A stretch of DNA of 64,000 nt from Takifugu bimaculatus. Lineage: Eukaryota; Chordata; Actinopteri; Tetraodontiformes; Tetraodontidae. The stretch is from NCBI GenBank assembly GCA_004026145.2, contig CP034993.1:4480094-4544093 (forward strand), in the 5' to 3' direction. Below, piece after piece: positions 51,451 through 62,028 of this stretch. The notes under the pieces were generated by a model. The model saw nothing but the letters and a program-made list of their open reading frames with translations. It was not told where the DNA came from and searched no databases. Every line of letters begins with the position of its first letter. Position 1 is the first letter of the stretch. The position numbers were made by a program, and so were the translations under genes.

Positions 51451-52185
51451 CGGCTCCTAATCCCCAGTGACTCCGATTTTCCGGCTCTTTTTTCGAGGAG
51501 CAACTCCTCATCTCTATTGGGGTCACTCTGCTGCCCTCTTCCGGTCAGTCGGCGTATAACAGTTTGGTTTAGGCGACAAGGTCCGTCTCAACGATGTTTG
51601 GAAATAAAATCATCTATTCACGTAAACAGCAGGCTCGTATCACAACATCCAACAACCCCGTCTAAGCTTTCAAGTGATGTTCGGTGCAAATAGTATAAAA
51701 TAGTCAAAACTTAATCCGATTTGAATAGCAGACGACTCGTGCGAACGCGGCGACACCGGATCGCGAAGGAAGCGACGATTTATGGCCACATTTGTTCCCT
51801 TTCTAATCAAAGCGTTTCCCCCAGCACCGACCACCGTGGATTATCGCACCGACACGATGAGGGTGCGTCTGTTGTGCAGGAAGGTTGGCGCGGATAATGG
51901 CAGCCGGGCCGGTCCGGCGCGTCAGAGGAGCGCTGGGAGAGTGACAAGGACGGGGAGAGGGAAGAAAGAAAGGGGAGGGGAGCTGACATTAAAGCAACAC
52001 AACAAGGAAACTACACTGCGGAGACACAGACGCCTTCATTTTATGTTTTTGAATAATAGCCCCAGCTAGTGCGGCGCAGTGCGGGGCCTGTCTGTGGAAG
52101 CCACCGGGAGCTCAGCCCCAACACGGTGCCCCGGGAAGGAGCAGCGAGGTCGGATTGGAGCGCGCTCAGCGACGCTGTCAGAGAT
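51451..52185 (+). other. Upstream region and 5' UTR of mpnd
   Basis: GC- and CpG-rich from about 51720 to 52190, as expected for a housekeeping promoter. No TATA box seen. The 95-codon frame starting at 51782 has no recognisable content and I regard it as chance. Confidence 0.5.
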
Positions 52186-55100
52186 ATGGGTGAGAAGAGC
52201 GGTGGAAATATTTCATTTGTAATTGCGAGGGGAGATAATAGAGGACAGACGGGCCTCTTCTGGCGGAGGGAGCCGCGTCCTGATGGGGGGTGGAAACAAA
52301 GGCCGGGCGCGCAGCTCAGCCATACTGGATAAAACGCCAATTTGGTGCATCTTAAAGCGGTTGAAGAGGTTTCCTTCCACCGCCTCAGGATGGCCCGAAG
52401 CAGGATGATGCTGCCCGCCTTTGCAGCCCAGCGTAAAAGTTAGTTTAATTAAGAAAATGGGCCGTTTGCTTTGACTTTGCTCCGGATTTAAGAGATCTAA
52501 TGATTTAAATACCAAACAAAAGCCAAACCTGGTGTATTATACTAATGGAACCGTGCGTGCTAACGCTCCAGGGGCAGCCATTAATAATGGATCCCTGGCT
52601 CGTGTGTGTTCTCAGGCTCGGAGCCACCCAGCTCTCCACAGGTGGTGGAGGATGGAGGAGAGGAAGATGAGGAGGAGCTGAGCGGAGGGGAGGAGGCAGA
52701 CTTACGGTCCAGCTCAGGCCGAGGCTCTCTGCTCACCCGGCGGGGCATCACCCTGAGAGTGCTCCTCAAAGACGGCCTGGTGGAACCAGGAAACGGGGTG
52801 CTAACCATCCATTACCTGGTGATTACACGCAGTGGGAATGCTGCTATTTATCCCAGTGTCTGCGTGAGGGGGCTTTTTCCTGCTTGTGGGACGTTTTTGA
52901 TCTCCTCTGTGTCCTCAGGGGAAGAACTTTGTAGGAGACTTGCTGACTGATGGGAAAATCAGGTGGGTGGAGACGGGACAGATCTTTAACCCCCAGCGCC
53001 TGGGCCACACACTGCAAACGTCTGGTCAACCCAGCAAAGAAGTCCGGCTGCGGCTGGGCATCGGTACGCTACCGGGGACAGAAACTGGCCCAGTACAAAC
53101 CACCTGGCTACACAAGTACCAGCCCAGCGCAGACATGGTGAGAGCAGCGGGGGTGAACCGTTTTTACCTTCTGTCATGGTACACCAGCGTGCCCCAAGAT
53201 GTTACCGTCAGCATTTAAATGACAGAACGGGGCCAATTCTGGAGATTCTGGCAGCGTTGTGTTGTGTTGTGTTGTGTAGTCGCACAGGACTGGGAACAGA
53301 AAACAGAGGAATCAGAGTAATGAGGATGGAATTTTAAAGCCTTTAACTGGTTTACAGGAGGAATTTGTTTAAGATTCCCACAAAAATGAGCTAAAAATGT
53401 TTTTAAAAGTCTAAAGAGGATCGAAGAATCAAAAGAACCGTGTTATACACTAAGGCGCGCGCACGTCACGTCGGATCTAAAAACGTCTTGTGATGACAGA
53501 GTCTGGTGAGCGAAGAGGATGAGGACGAGGATGAAGAGGAAGGGAAGACGGCCGTGCAGGCAGACGAGAAGATGAAGAACAACAAGCCTGGATTACATGG
53601 TGCCCTTTGTTGTCCTGGAACGTTCAGGTGCAGATGTTGTGTGGCGGCCGCCCGGTTTTAACGCGCTGTGGCCTCTTCCAGACGTCATGGTTTCCCGGAA
53701 AGCCGACAGAGAGAGAGTTCCTGTCAGATACTGCTCTTTGGGCACCAGAGACGCTACCAGGTATCCGCGTTCGTTCAGAAGAATTCGGTTTTTTTGAAGG
53801 TTTCTTTTAAACGAATCACCGCTTCCCTCAGAGATCCGCACACGCTGGTGGAGCTGTCGGCCTTTTCAGCCATCAACAGGTTCCAGCCTTTCAACGTAGC
53901 CGTGTCCAGCAACGTCCTGCTGCTGATGGTGAGTAACCACGGTGCTGACGGTGACCCCGCACGCTCGCCCGCTCCACACATTAAGTTCTTTCTGAACCCT
54001 TTCCAGGACTTTCACTGTCACCTGACCAGCAGCGAGGTGGTGGGATACCTCGGAGGTCGGTGGGACACCAACACGCAGCGTGAGCGCCATTTCGCTTCTT
54101 CAATATCGATTTTTTAAAAAGAAAGAAAAGAAACGGCGCCGCTCAGTTCTGCCTGTGGTCGATTCGTTTCAGTACTCACCGTCCTGAGGGCGTTCCCCTG
54201 CCGGACCAGGCTGGCGGACAAAGACGCTGCCTCCGCTGTCGAGGAGGAGGTAACGCAGTCGGCAGAGCCTGTAAAGTTGGAGACGGTGGTTCATCTCCTG
54301 CTGACCTGTCCTCTCCTTCAGATCTGTCAGAACCTGTTCATGCGCGGGCTGTCACTGGTGGGCTGGTACCACAGTCACCCGGCGCGGTCCGGCGCTGCCG
54401 TCGCTGCAGGACATCGACTCCCAGATGGACCACCAGCTGAAGCTGCAGGGTTCAAACAACGGCTTCCAGCCCTGTCTGGGCATCATCTGTGGTAGGTCCA
54501 CACTCGCTGCACCCATGAGCTGAGGGAGCCACGTTTGTTCACCGCTTTGTCCCTCAGGTCCGTATTATCACGGCAATCAAGGCGTGGCGTCCACAATAAC
54601 TCCCTTCTGGGTCGTTCCTCCTCCTGAGGTGAGCCCGGCGCCACCTTTTTCTTTCCAGACTCTCTGTTCCCTCTAAACTTGTGCGTTTCCCGCGTTACTA
54701 CAGCAACGGCCCAACGACTACGGCATTCCGGTGGCTGTGGAGGTCACCTACGTGCAGGAACTTCCTCACGAGTGACGTTCTCAATGAGATGGTAAAGCCT
54801 GAGTCAGCTTTCAGTCGTGCATAGACACAGTTGTTATTACTGCCGCTCACTGTACTGGTGACCCCCCCCCCCCCCCCCCCAGATGCTACTGGTTGACTAC
54901 TACAGGGCAGCTCCCGACCTCGTCCAGTTCAGCCAGTACTGGTGTCCCGACACAACCATGTTGGACAAGATAAGGTAACGCAACGCTTCACCCAAGTCCC
55001 ACAATATTTCCCTTTCCACCAACATTTCCAGGAATGTGTTAACCTGGAAAGTTTGGGAAAATGCTGCTTGTTCTGCCCGTCAGCTTTCTTCAGCCCCCTT

Positions 55101-55262
55101 GGGAATCTTGGGGAAATCTGGGAGGGTTTGGGGTGAGGGGACAGTTTGGGTGACCTCTGACCTCTGCTCCCAGCAGGGCTCTCTCAGCTGCCACGCTCCC
55201 AAGGACAGGCCTACTCCCAGATCCTGGAGCACGTCTACAGTCAGCTGGGCAACATGCACTGA
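52186..55262 (+). CDS. mpnd: MPN (JAMM) domain-containing protein
   Basis: Nuclear JAMM-family protein; the mammalian relative has been described as a reader of N6-methyladenine DNA that opposes Polycomb marks. Exons: 52186-52189 (only ATG G), 52616-52818, 52919-53137, 53500-53599 (weak donor GTGCCC), 53682-53760, 53832-53928, 54007-54079, 54173-54249, 54322-54491, 54558-54628, 54704-54791, 54883-54974, about 55177-55262 (stop TGA 55260-55262). Seen: acidic amino end, the RAMA-like RRGITLRVLLKDGLVEPG to SAWATHCKRLVNPAKKSG, an acidic linker, then MPN with HSH followed by P-x6-S-x2-D. Five places need a small indel: C-run 52990-52994 (+1), 53096-53102 (-1, compensating), 54381-54382 (+1 G, inside JAMM), 54757-54761 (-2, giving an in-frame TGA at 54773-54775), and about 55204-55212. 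Conservation on both sides suggests sequence error more than decay. Confidence 0.88.
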
Positions 55263-55834
55263 CTGACCAGCTCTCACCTCTCCAGTCTTTCCATTCACAA
55301 CGTAAAACGTGCTTGAAAAACGTAGATGCCTTGAATTTGTCCGTGCTGGAGTTAAAACAGCGTTGTTAGAATTGAACTTGCGACCTGAGGGGCATTTTAG
55401 AAACAATAACTAGAAGCATTTCACTGGCCAGAAACTAGCCTGACCTCTGACCTTTGACCCATGGACCTACTGGATGTGCCTACCCGTTGCCCCTCCTCTG
55501 ACTGAGCCGGTACGTAGGGCACGAGCACGTGCACTGACTCGATGTAGTTGTTGGAAACTTGTGCAACTCCACTGTGCCAGCACCTTTTTACTGAACCACG
55601 TGTCATGTGACGTGCCCCCTCTGCTGTCTTCCTGGAGGGTCCCGAGACACTTCCTGACCCCCCCACCTGTACTGTATTAATAATTAACTGTGACGGATTG
55701 TTTGGTGCCCAGCGACGACGACCACAGAGCAATGCCTTAATCCTGCTGATGATCCTCCGAACCCACTCTATCAAACACACTGGACATACTGAAACCTTTT
55801 GGCATTTTACCTTAAAATAAAACATGAAAATAAA
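55263..55834 (+). other. mpnd: mpnd 3' UTR with tandem poly(A) signals
   Basis: AATAAA occurs at 55816-55821 and again at 55829-55834. No other gene is seen in this stretch. Confidence 0.7.
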
Positions 55835-55961
55835 ACATTCAGATGTGTGTTTTCGTCCATCAGTCGCTCTGTTCGCCGCAAATCTCCAAAATCTGAGTTT
55901 AAAACCAAACCAGAAGTTTTCAGACCATTCCGAATTTACCCAAACATCTTTTTTTTAAAAC

Positions 55962-58091
55962 TTTATTTATTGTAACAAGTTGGGGGAGAGAAGAATTAAG
56001 CGGGTACAAATACTTTGATAAGGACATATTATGGTTACGTTTGTACTTGTAGCAAAGTAAAAATGCAACTTAGAACTAAAAACATACATTTACACGTAAT
56101 ATAAGACATGCAAATTCAACTTAAATGCTTTAAAATCTTTGTATACAAAATAAACCAAGTGGGCCAAAGTGATTAAGACTGATTAAACAAATACATAGCC
56201 TTGGAAAATAAAATAGGTGGGACATTTTTAAAAAACATGAATTAAAATCTATAAAAAACGTTTCCATTAGTGGTCTGCTGTCACATTAAGCTAAACAACA
56301 CGGCCTGTAGTGTCAGATGTGCGAACACATGCATGTTTTTTTACATATTAAAATAACCTAAACCAGAAATCAAACAAGACAAAGGAAATTCCGGACTCTT
56401 CTCTCAAGTAGCGCCAGCTTTTGGTTGCTGTGATTATGCAGGACTTCCCCTTTAAAAGGCACCAAAAACAAGGTTATTTATTCTTTTGTCTATAACGGTA
56501 AAGTCTTTCAAATGTTGCCCTTAACTTTCCACAAGCATAATGTAAATGTAAACTTAAGGGGGGGGGGGGGGGGGGTGGGGGGGGGGGGGGGGGGGGGGGG
56601 GGGTGACGCAGAGACATCGTCCACTTCACCAGTGACTGTTCCCATTAAAGATCGGCTTCCCGAGTGGATCCAAACAGACAGAAAACCCACTTATTCTTCC
56701 CTTTCACGCGTCTTTCCCTCCAGCCGAGTGTCCACCTGTGAGCGCGGACTGGGGACAAAGTCGGGGGGGAGGGGGGCGAGGATCCAGCCTCGTCCCGGGC
56801 GACCGGTGAGGAAACGGGGTAGTAATGTGGACTTTCACATTTTCAGACATTCGAGGGAACAAAGAAAGTTTGTGATGAGATTTGCTGCCCGCCGCAGCAA
56901 CAGACGCAGGCGCGCATGACAAACAGTCCAGAGGTGGCAGCCGCCCAAACACAAACAGGAAGTGACTATATGGCTGTTATAGAAGAATATGCACTTGAAG
57001 CAAGCAAGCTATTTAGGTTGGACTGGACTTAATTCTAACTTTTGTTTTTGGCTCTGTCCTCCTCTATTGAACAGACTAGCAGACAATCACTTTCAGCATC
57101 TCTGTACACACAAACACGCCCCGCCAGCGCATGTGTTTGCCTTCAGCTTTGGGGGGGGGGGGGTCTGTGTGATGGTGGTCACAATCTCTCCAGGACAAAG
57201 GGCATTTTCTCTAAAGTTGTTCTGGGTTTGGTACTACACGCTGGCCCTCGGACCGCACCGCGGCTTTGACATAACTCATCTGAAAAATGGACCAAAAAGA
57301 GATCTCATGTTCCTTTTTTCTGCCATAATTGGTGGTTTACTTTAGGGACAGACCTCCTTGGGTCCGCCTCAGGTAAGGGTCGTTCCTAACCTCGCCAGCA
57401 GGTGTCATCGTGAGGCACAGACCAATGGTGTCCAGATGAAAATAAAGTGGAGTTAAGTTACACATGACACATGCTGAGGTTTAGAATCTGACAGTGAACA
57501 CACCTGAGTTTAAAACACACACAGATCAAGAGATTTGGTACAACCCTGCTCCAATAAAGTTGGGACCGTGTAAAATCACCCAACAAAGTTATCAGAGGTA
57601 ACAAATACGAGCCCACGGACTCATAACTGCAGTAATCACGTGACCGACTTGTTCACTGACACCCAAATGCGAGGCAACTGGGCGTGAGTAACTCCTGTTA
57701 CTAATTAACCTGCGCTATCGCCTCTGAAATGTTTCATTAGTCATTTGTTCTCGTTGAAATTTAGACATTAATATTCTTTTACAAAGTGTTCCAACTTTAA
57801 CAGAGAATCAGGTCTGTATGTTTGACTTTACTGGTTATTTAGGGTTAAGAAAAAATACTGTATCATTATTGAGGCAAAGAAGGTGACATCACGCGTCTCT
57901 CGTGACCTTTGGCCTCTGGGATGGGACGGGGGTGATACTCTAGGACGTGGGAAGAAAACAGTGAGTGGTTCTCCAGAACCCAGGTGTCCAAAGGGGCTCT
58001 TCCGGTTAAGATGGAGCTGAACGTGATGTGTAAAGATTCTGCGACAATCCTTCCTCCTCCTCCTCCTCTCCTCCTCCTCTCTTGCTGGACA
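55962..58091 (-). other. sh3gl1: sh3gl1 3' UTR and flank
   Basis: TTTATT at 55962-55967 and 55966-55971 gives overlapping AATAAA signals on minus, about 130 bases from the mpnd signals on the other strand, so the genes converge tail to tail. The stretch is non-coding and holds long G-runs (56558-56603, and near 57151-57163). Confidence 0.6.
56558..56603 (+). repeat. 45-base poly(G) tract with one T
   Basis: Eighteen G, one T (56576), then 27 G. On the sh3gl1 transcript this would be a C-run. Tracts this long are rarely assembled accurately. The glycine-rich frame at 56512-56919 is a by-product. Confidence 0.9.
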
Positions 58092-58286
58092 TTAGTGGGG
58101 CAGTGGGATGAGGACCTCCACGTAGTTGAGGGGAAAGAAGCCCGACTGGCCGTTCAGCATCCCCTCGTACCAGTTCTCGTCGATCTGGTTGGTCAGCGTG
58201 ATGATGTCGCCCTCGTGGAAGCCCAGCTCCCTCGTTCTCGGGTCTCAAAGTCGTACAGCGCCTTACAGCTCGGCTGCTCCAGGGCC
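58092..58286 (-). CDS. sh3gl1: Endophilin A2, last exon (SH3 domain)
   Basis: Membrane-bending endocytic adaptor; the SH3 domain binds proline-rich partners such as dynamin and synaptojanin. On minus the exon reads [11 protein letters not shown], then [39 protein letters not shown], and ends LPLPH at TAA (58092-58094). The [11 protein letters not shown] start favours SH3GL1 over SH3GL2/3. Between DFE and LGF the expected PENEGE is broken: an extra base near 58243 and two missing near 58228-58233. The acceptor at the exon start is not obvious. Upstream exons (BAR domain) are absent; the 100-N gap begins about 485 bases away. It converges with mpnd, as in the human MPND-SH3GL1 pair. Confidence 0.88.
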
Positions 58287-58771
58287 GTGACGACACGGGA
58301 GGAAGGATGAATGAGAGGAGGAAGTGCCGGCGTTAGAAAAAAAAACAAACCTTAAACAAGGAAACCACCACAAAGTGAAGTTTGTGTTTTTTACGTTAGT
58401 TCAAGGAAAAACGTTACGCTGCAAAACCAGCTGCAAACTGCTGATGCAAAAGATTTTTTTTAATTCTCCCACAGCTTCCTGTGACACCTGTTCCTGTATG
58501 TTTGGTCTGCCTCCATCTGCTATCCAGTTCCCTTCACACCGACACACACAAACCCTTGTACTTCTATCTTTGTGAAGATTATAATACATTCTTCATCACT
58601 TTACCGTCCATTTAAACCCAACTGACCTTAGAACCAGTCTCTTCATACGCACATGCAAACACGCACCAGTTGCTCAATGTATCATTTGCTGCTGGAGGGT
58701 GGGGAACGGCTGGTTACTGCAGATAAATGCGCGACTCCAATTACGCTGACATAACTAATGGAAATGCTGCG
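58287..58771 (-). other. sh3gl1 intron up to the gap
   Basis: No coding signal seen. It ends at the assembly gap. Confidence 0.5.
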
Positions 58772-58871
58772 NNNNNNNNNNNNNNNNNNNNNNNNNNNNN
58801 NNNNNNNNNNNNNNNNNNNNNNNNNNNNNNNNNNNNNNNNNNNNNNNNNNNNNNNNNNNNNNNNNNNNNNN
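58772..58871. other. Assembly gap (100 N)
   Basis: Exactly 100 N, the customary placeholder for a gap of unknown size. Gene-bearing sequence lies on one side and only repeats on the other. Confidence 1.
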
Positions 58872-58951
58872 TATCGGGTCTATCGGGACATCTCTGTTAA
58901 GAATGAATATGCTATATCTTATTGCTTTTGCATTTGCATTTGGAACTCTGC

Positions 58952-59151
58952 ACTAATCTAGACTTGTGCAACACTTACTATCTACAGTAGTCTGCATCAA
59001 AGAGGGAGATAAATGGAAAATGCCTAACCCTCTCTTGGGGCAATTGGAATACCTGTTCATGCCATTTGGTTTGATGAATTTCCCTGTCCTTGTTCAGGCC
59101 TTAGTAAACAACTTGTTAAGAAACATGCTTAATGGGTTAGTTTTGCTTTAG
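58952..59151 (+). mobile_element. Gypsy reverse transcriptase fragment
   Basis: The plus frame reads LDLCNTYYL, then CIKEGDKWK and [12 protein letters not shown], the order of the Gypsy RT palm before the catalytic motif. An in-frame stop and missing flanks mark an old fragment, unrelated in position to the element at 42.6-48 kb. Confidence 0.75.
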
Positions 59152-59559
59152 TTTATTCTTTTTTTTTCTAGGAATCTGAATGAACACACTCACCATGTCA
59201 GATTAGTATTATTATAGGGGAGTGGGCAATCAATCAATCAATCATTAATAATATTTGCAGGGCACTTTTCACCCAATATATAGCACAAAGAAGAGGTTAT
59301 GTGAAAATTGGTTTGTTTGACCAATATAAAAATATTGTAATAGCGAGGTATTAACCGCTAGAGGGCACAAGCTTAACAGGTTTAACACAACTGACGTGTG
59401 TAATTCAAATGGAAAATTGGATGGTTACCTATTGATACAAACACATAAACAAGACTAGGTTATCATGTGACTGTCACAGGAAGTACAGTCGAATCCATGT
59501 CTGCGCTGTAAATTATTATATTAAAGACATTATATTAATAAAGACAAAAATAATGGCAA
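59152..59559. other. AT-rich sequence with a short (CAAT)n
   Basis: CAAT repeats at about 59229-59244, followed by a phrase like that at the end of the L2-type element near 61.6 kb (AATCATTAATAATATTTGCAG, GGGCACTTTTC). Probably a degraded LINE 3' end. No gene. Confidence 0.4.
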
Positions 59560-60200
59560 CACGAGAGAAGTCAGACTTCAAACAGAGTAGAGGCGTGACA
59601 GAGGACAGAGTGGCCCAAGAAGTTCAACAAACTAAGCTAAGCAAAGACTACCTGGCTGTAGGGCCCGAGGATTAGATCCACAACTTAAGAAGCTGACTGC
59701 ACTCCATGAACGCCTAGCAGCACAGATGAGGGCCCAGAGTGGCTAACCAGCCTGACATAGTGGTGGTGGATAAACACTGGAAGACAGTGGTGGTGATAGA
59801 CGTAGCAATCCCGAGTGATAGCAACATAAGGCCCCTTGGAGGAGAAGGCTAGAGGCAAAAATCATGGCAACACGAAGAGAAGTCAGCCTTTAAACAGAAC
59901 TGAGAAGAGGTGTCAATCCCAGGAAAGAGCTGTCCAAGAAATATAACAAACTGTCCACAACTGAGGCACTGGAGACTGCTAAGCAAAGGTCACAGCCCTG
60001 GACTACACGACTGAAGAGGTACAGAAGAGAAATAGAGGCAAGGAGAATAAACAAGGTGTTCACCACTAATCCAGCTAAGGTCTACTCTCAATGGCAGGGC
60101 AACAAGATGACAACAGACCTCCCCCAGGGCTGAGACTGAACAATGCTAGAAAAGTATCTGGGAGAAAGGCAATGCACAACACTAACGCCCAATGGCTGCA
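59560..60200 (+). mobile_element. Rearranged R4/Rex6-like LINE fragments
   Basis: One plus frame gives QPDIVVVDKHWKTVVVIDVA (about 59748-59850). Another gives LKRYRREIEARRINKVF and NPAKVYSQWQGNK (about 60011-60130). As I recall, in intact fish elements the second region precedes the first, so the pieces are rearranged. A phrase ATGGCAACACGA.GAGAAGTCAG occurs twice (59553, 59863), showing an internal duplication. Family assignment is from memory. Confidence 0.55.
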
Positions 60201-60265
60201 AGACCTACAGACAGAGAGACAATAATGCACAGAGGTCCTAATAAGAGCAGTCCTGTGTTCGCCTC

Positions 60266-60305
60266 CCAGGTACGGGAGGCGATGGAGTCAGCCTCCCGTA
60301 CCTGG
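60266..60305. repeat. Perfect 15-bp inverted repeat with 10-bp loop
   Basis: CCAGGTACGGGAGGC (60266-60280), loop GATGGAGTCA, GCCTCCCGTACCTGG (60291-60305). The loop plus right arm belong to a 35-base match (60279-60313) with 62251-62285 in the L2-like element. It sits exactly where one LINE fragment ends and another begins. Confidence 0.97.
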
Positions 60306-60313
60306 ACAGGGAG

Positions 60314-60790
60314 TGTGGTGAGGAGGGGGGAATGGTAGGAATGTTAGGATGTGTTGAGGAGTCTTATGGTATTCCGGAAGAAACTGTTTTTGAACCTGAC
60401 TGTTCTGCTCTCTGTAGGCTGCGGAATCTCCTTCCAGAGGCTAGCAGCGAGAACAGTCCATGGTGGGGGTGGGAGGAGTCTGTGATGTTTTTGGCCCTTG
60501 TCAGACAGCGTTTTAGCAGTGTCCTGGATGGGAGGAAGTGAAGTCCCGAAGATTTTCTCCGCTGTCCTCACCACCTTCTGCAGGGACTTCCAGTCAGAGG
60601 TGCTACGGCTCCTGACCAGACAGAGATGCAACTGGTCAGCAAGCTCTCTATAGTTCCCCTGTAGCAGGTGGTGAGGATGGGAGCAGAAGATGTGTGTTGC
60701 ACACTTGAATACAAAACTGACTGTCCAGGCGTGCATGGGTGGGTTTTTTTGTATAACTTTAATCCAGCGGTCAACACAGGAACACAACGT
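60314..60790 (-). mobile_element. LINE reverse transcriptase 3' fragment
   Basis: On minus the frame reads DWKSLQKVVRTAEKIFGTSL, SLPPIQD, and ends RFKNSFFRNTIRLLNTS, which resembles the carboxy-terminal end of non-LTR RT proteins common in fish. An internal deletion or frame slip lies between these parts. Confidence 0.75.
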
Positions 60791-61583
60791 GGAGCCTACC
60801 GTCCTGTCTCATGCTTCACCCCTCGAAAATCTGCGCGCTCTCTTTTTCCCTCTGAAGACCCCTAAGCTGCCCCAAAAATGCCTGCGTGAGCTCACTCATT
60901 TTAACCACCAGCCAACACACTAAAACATTACATATGCCTCCGTACATGAATCTTTCTTTTTAAGTACTGAACAGGATTACATGCAAAATAACAAAAATTG
61001 AATAAATTAAATATGAGAATGGGGGGGGGGGGGGGGGGGGCTCGTTCGTCGTCATCAACTGATGGTTCTGGAGGCAGATTATTGGGAGTCAGTCTGTAGA
61101 AGATACCTTCTGTATAGCAACAGTTCATAACATGACATGCATTTCCCTCTTCATGCCATGAGGAAAGCAACAGACCTCACTGGCCAGGTGACACCTGAAA
61201 TGCTACTCCACCATTTGTGTAGGATCTGAATCTTTGACTGAAAGGTAATAACCATACTTCTGCCCATAACCCGTTAAACCCACATTTACACTGTAGGCAT
61301 AACCTACTTCTCAGTGTCCTTATATGTTTATGGTCTACTTCCTGGTACTAATCTCATGAACTGAAAGTGAATCAACCTCTTACAAAACTCAGAGTTTTAC
61401 TTAACTTGAAAACCTTCCTGTGAACTCACTTCTCTTCTTACTTTGTCACAACAATGAACTCAACATGTGACTATGAACTTGTCTTCACACCTGCCCATCA
61501 AACTTTTACAACATCATTCATCCCTACGTGTGACCGACGGTTGACCTAATGTTTGTAAGTGAGTGTCTTAGGTGGCTGTCTGT
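60791..61583. other. Unassigned sequence with poly(G)
   Basis: A 20-base G-run at 61021-61040. No gene or element recognised. Confidence 0.4.
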
Positions 61584-61738
61584 CAATCAATCAATCAATC
61601 AATCTTTATTATATAGCGTCTTATACAATCAAAATTGTTTCAAGGCACTTTCCAGAATCCCAGGGCCTGACCCCAGACAAGCAACAGTGGCAAGGAAAAA
61701 CTCCCCTTTAACAGGAAGAAACCTTGAGCAGGACCTTG

Positions 61739-61820
61739 AGAGGAGAGGAGAGGGAGAGGAGAGGAGAGGAGAGGAGAGGAGAGGAGGAGGAGAGGAGAGG
61801 AGAGGAGAGGAGAGGAGAGG
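61739..61820 (+). repeat. (GGAGA)n array
   Basis: About 16 AGGAG units with small interruptions, inside the 3' UTR of the L2-like element. Purine-rich on plus. Confidence 0.93.
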
Positions 61821-61969
61821 CACAGAGCACAGAAACACACACAAAAATACGATATACAATCACTTCAGTGGGGCCGGAGGTCATTATGCAGCTCCAAAGG
61901 CGGCGATGCCTGTAAATAAATAGAGAGGGGGTCTGCTAGTCTGCTTGATGAGGAGGAGGAAAGAGGGAA

Positions 61970-62028
61970 AGGAGAGGAGAGGAGAGGAGAGGAGAGGAGA
62001 GGAGAGGAGAGGAGAGGAGAGAGGAGAG
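61970..62028 (+). repeat. Second (GGAGA)n array
   Basis: About 11 GGAGA units, 150 bases from the first array. Confidence 0.93.

Noticed and set aside
51782..52069. 95-codon plus frame upstream of mpnd
   Set aside because: Basic low-complexity content in a CpG-rich promoter-like region, no family match.
56512..56919. Glycine-rich 135-codon plus frame
   Set aside because: Arises from the poly(G) tract.
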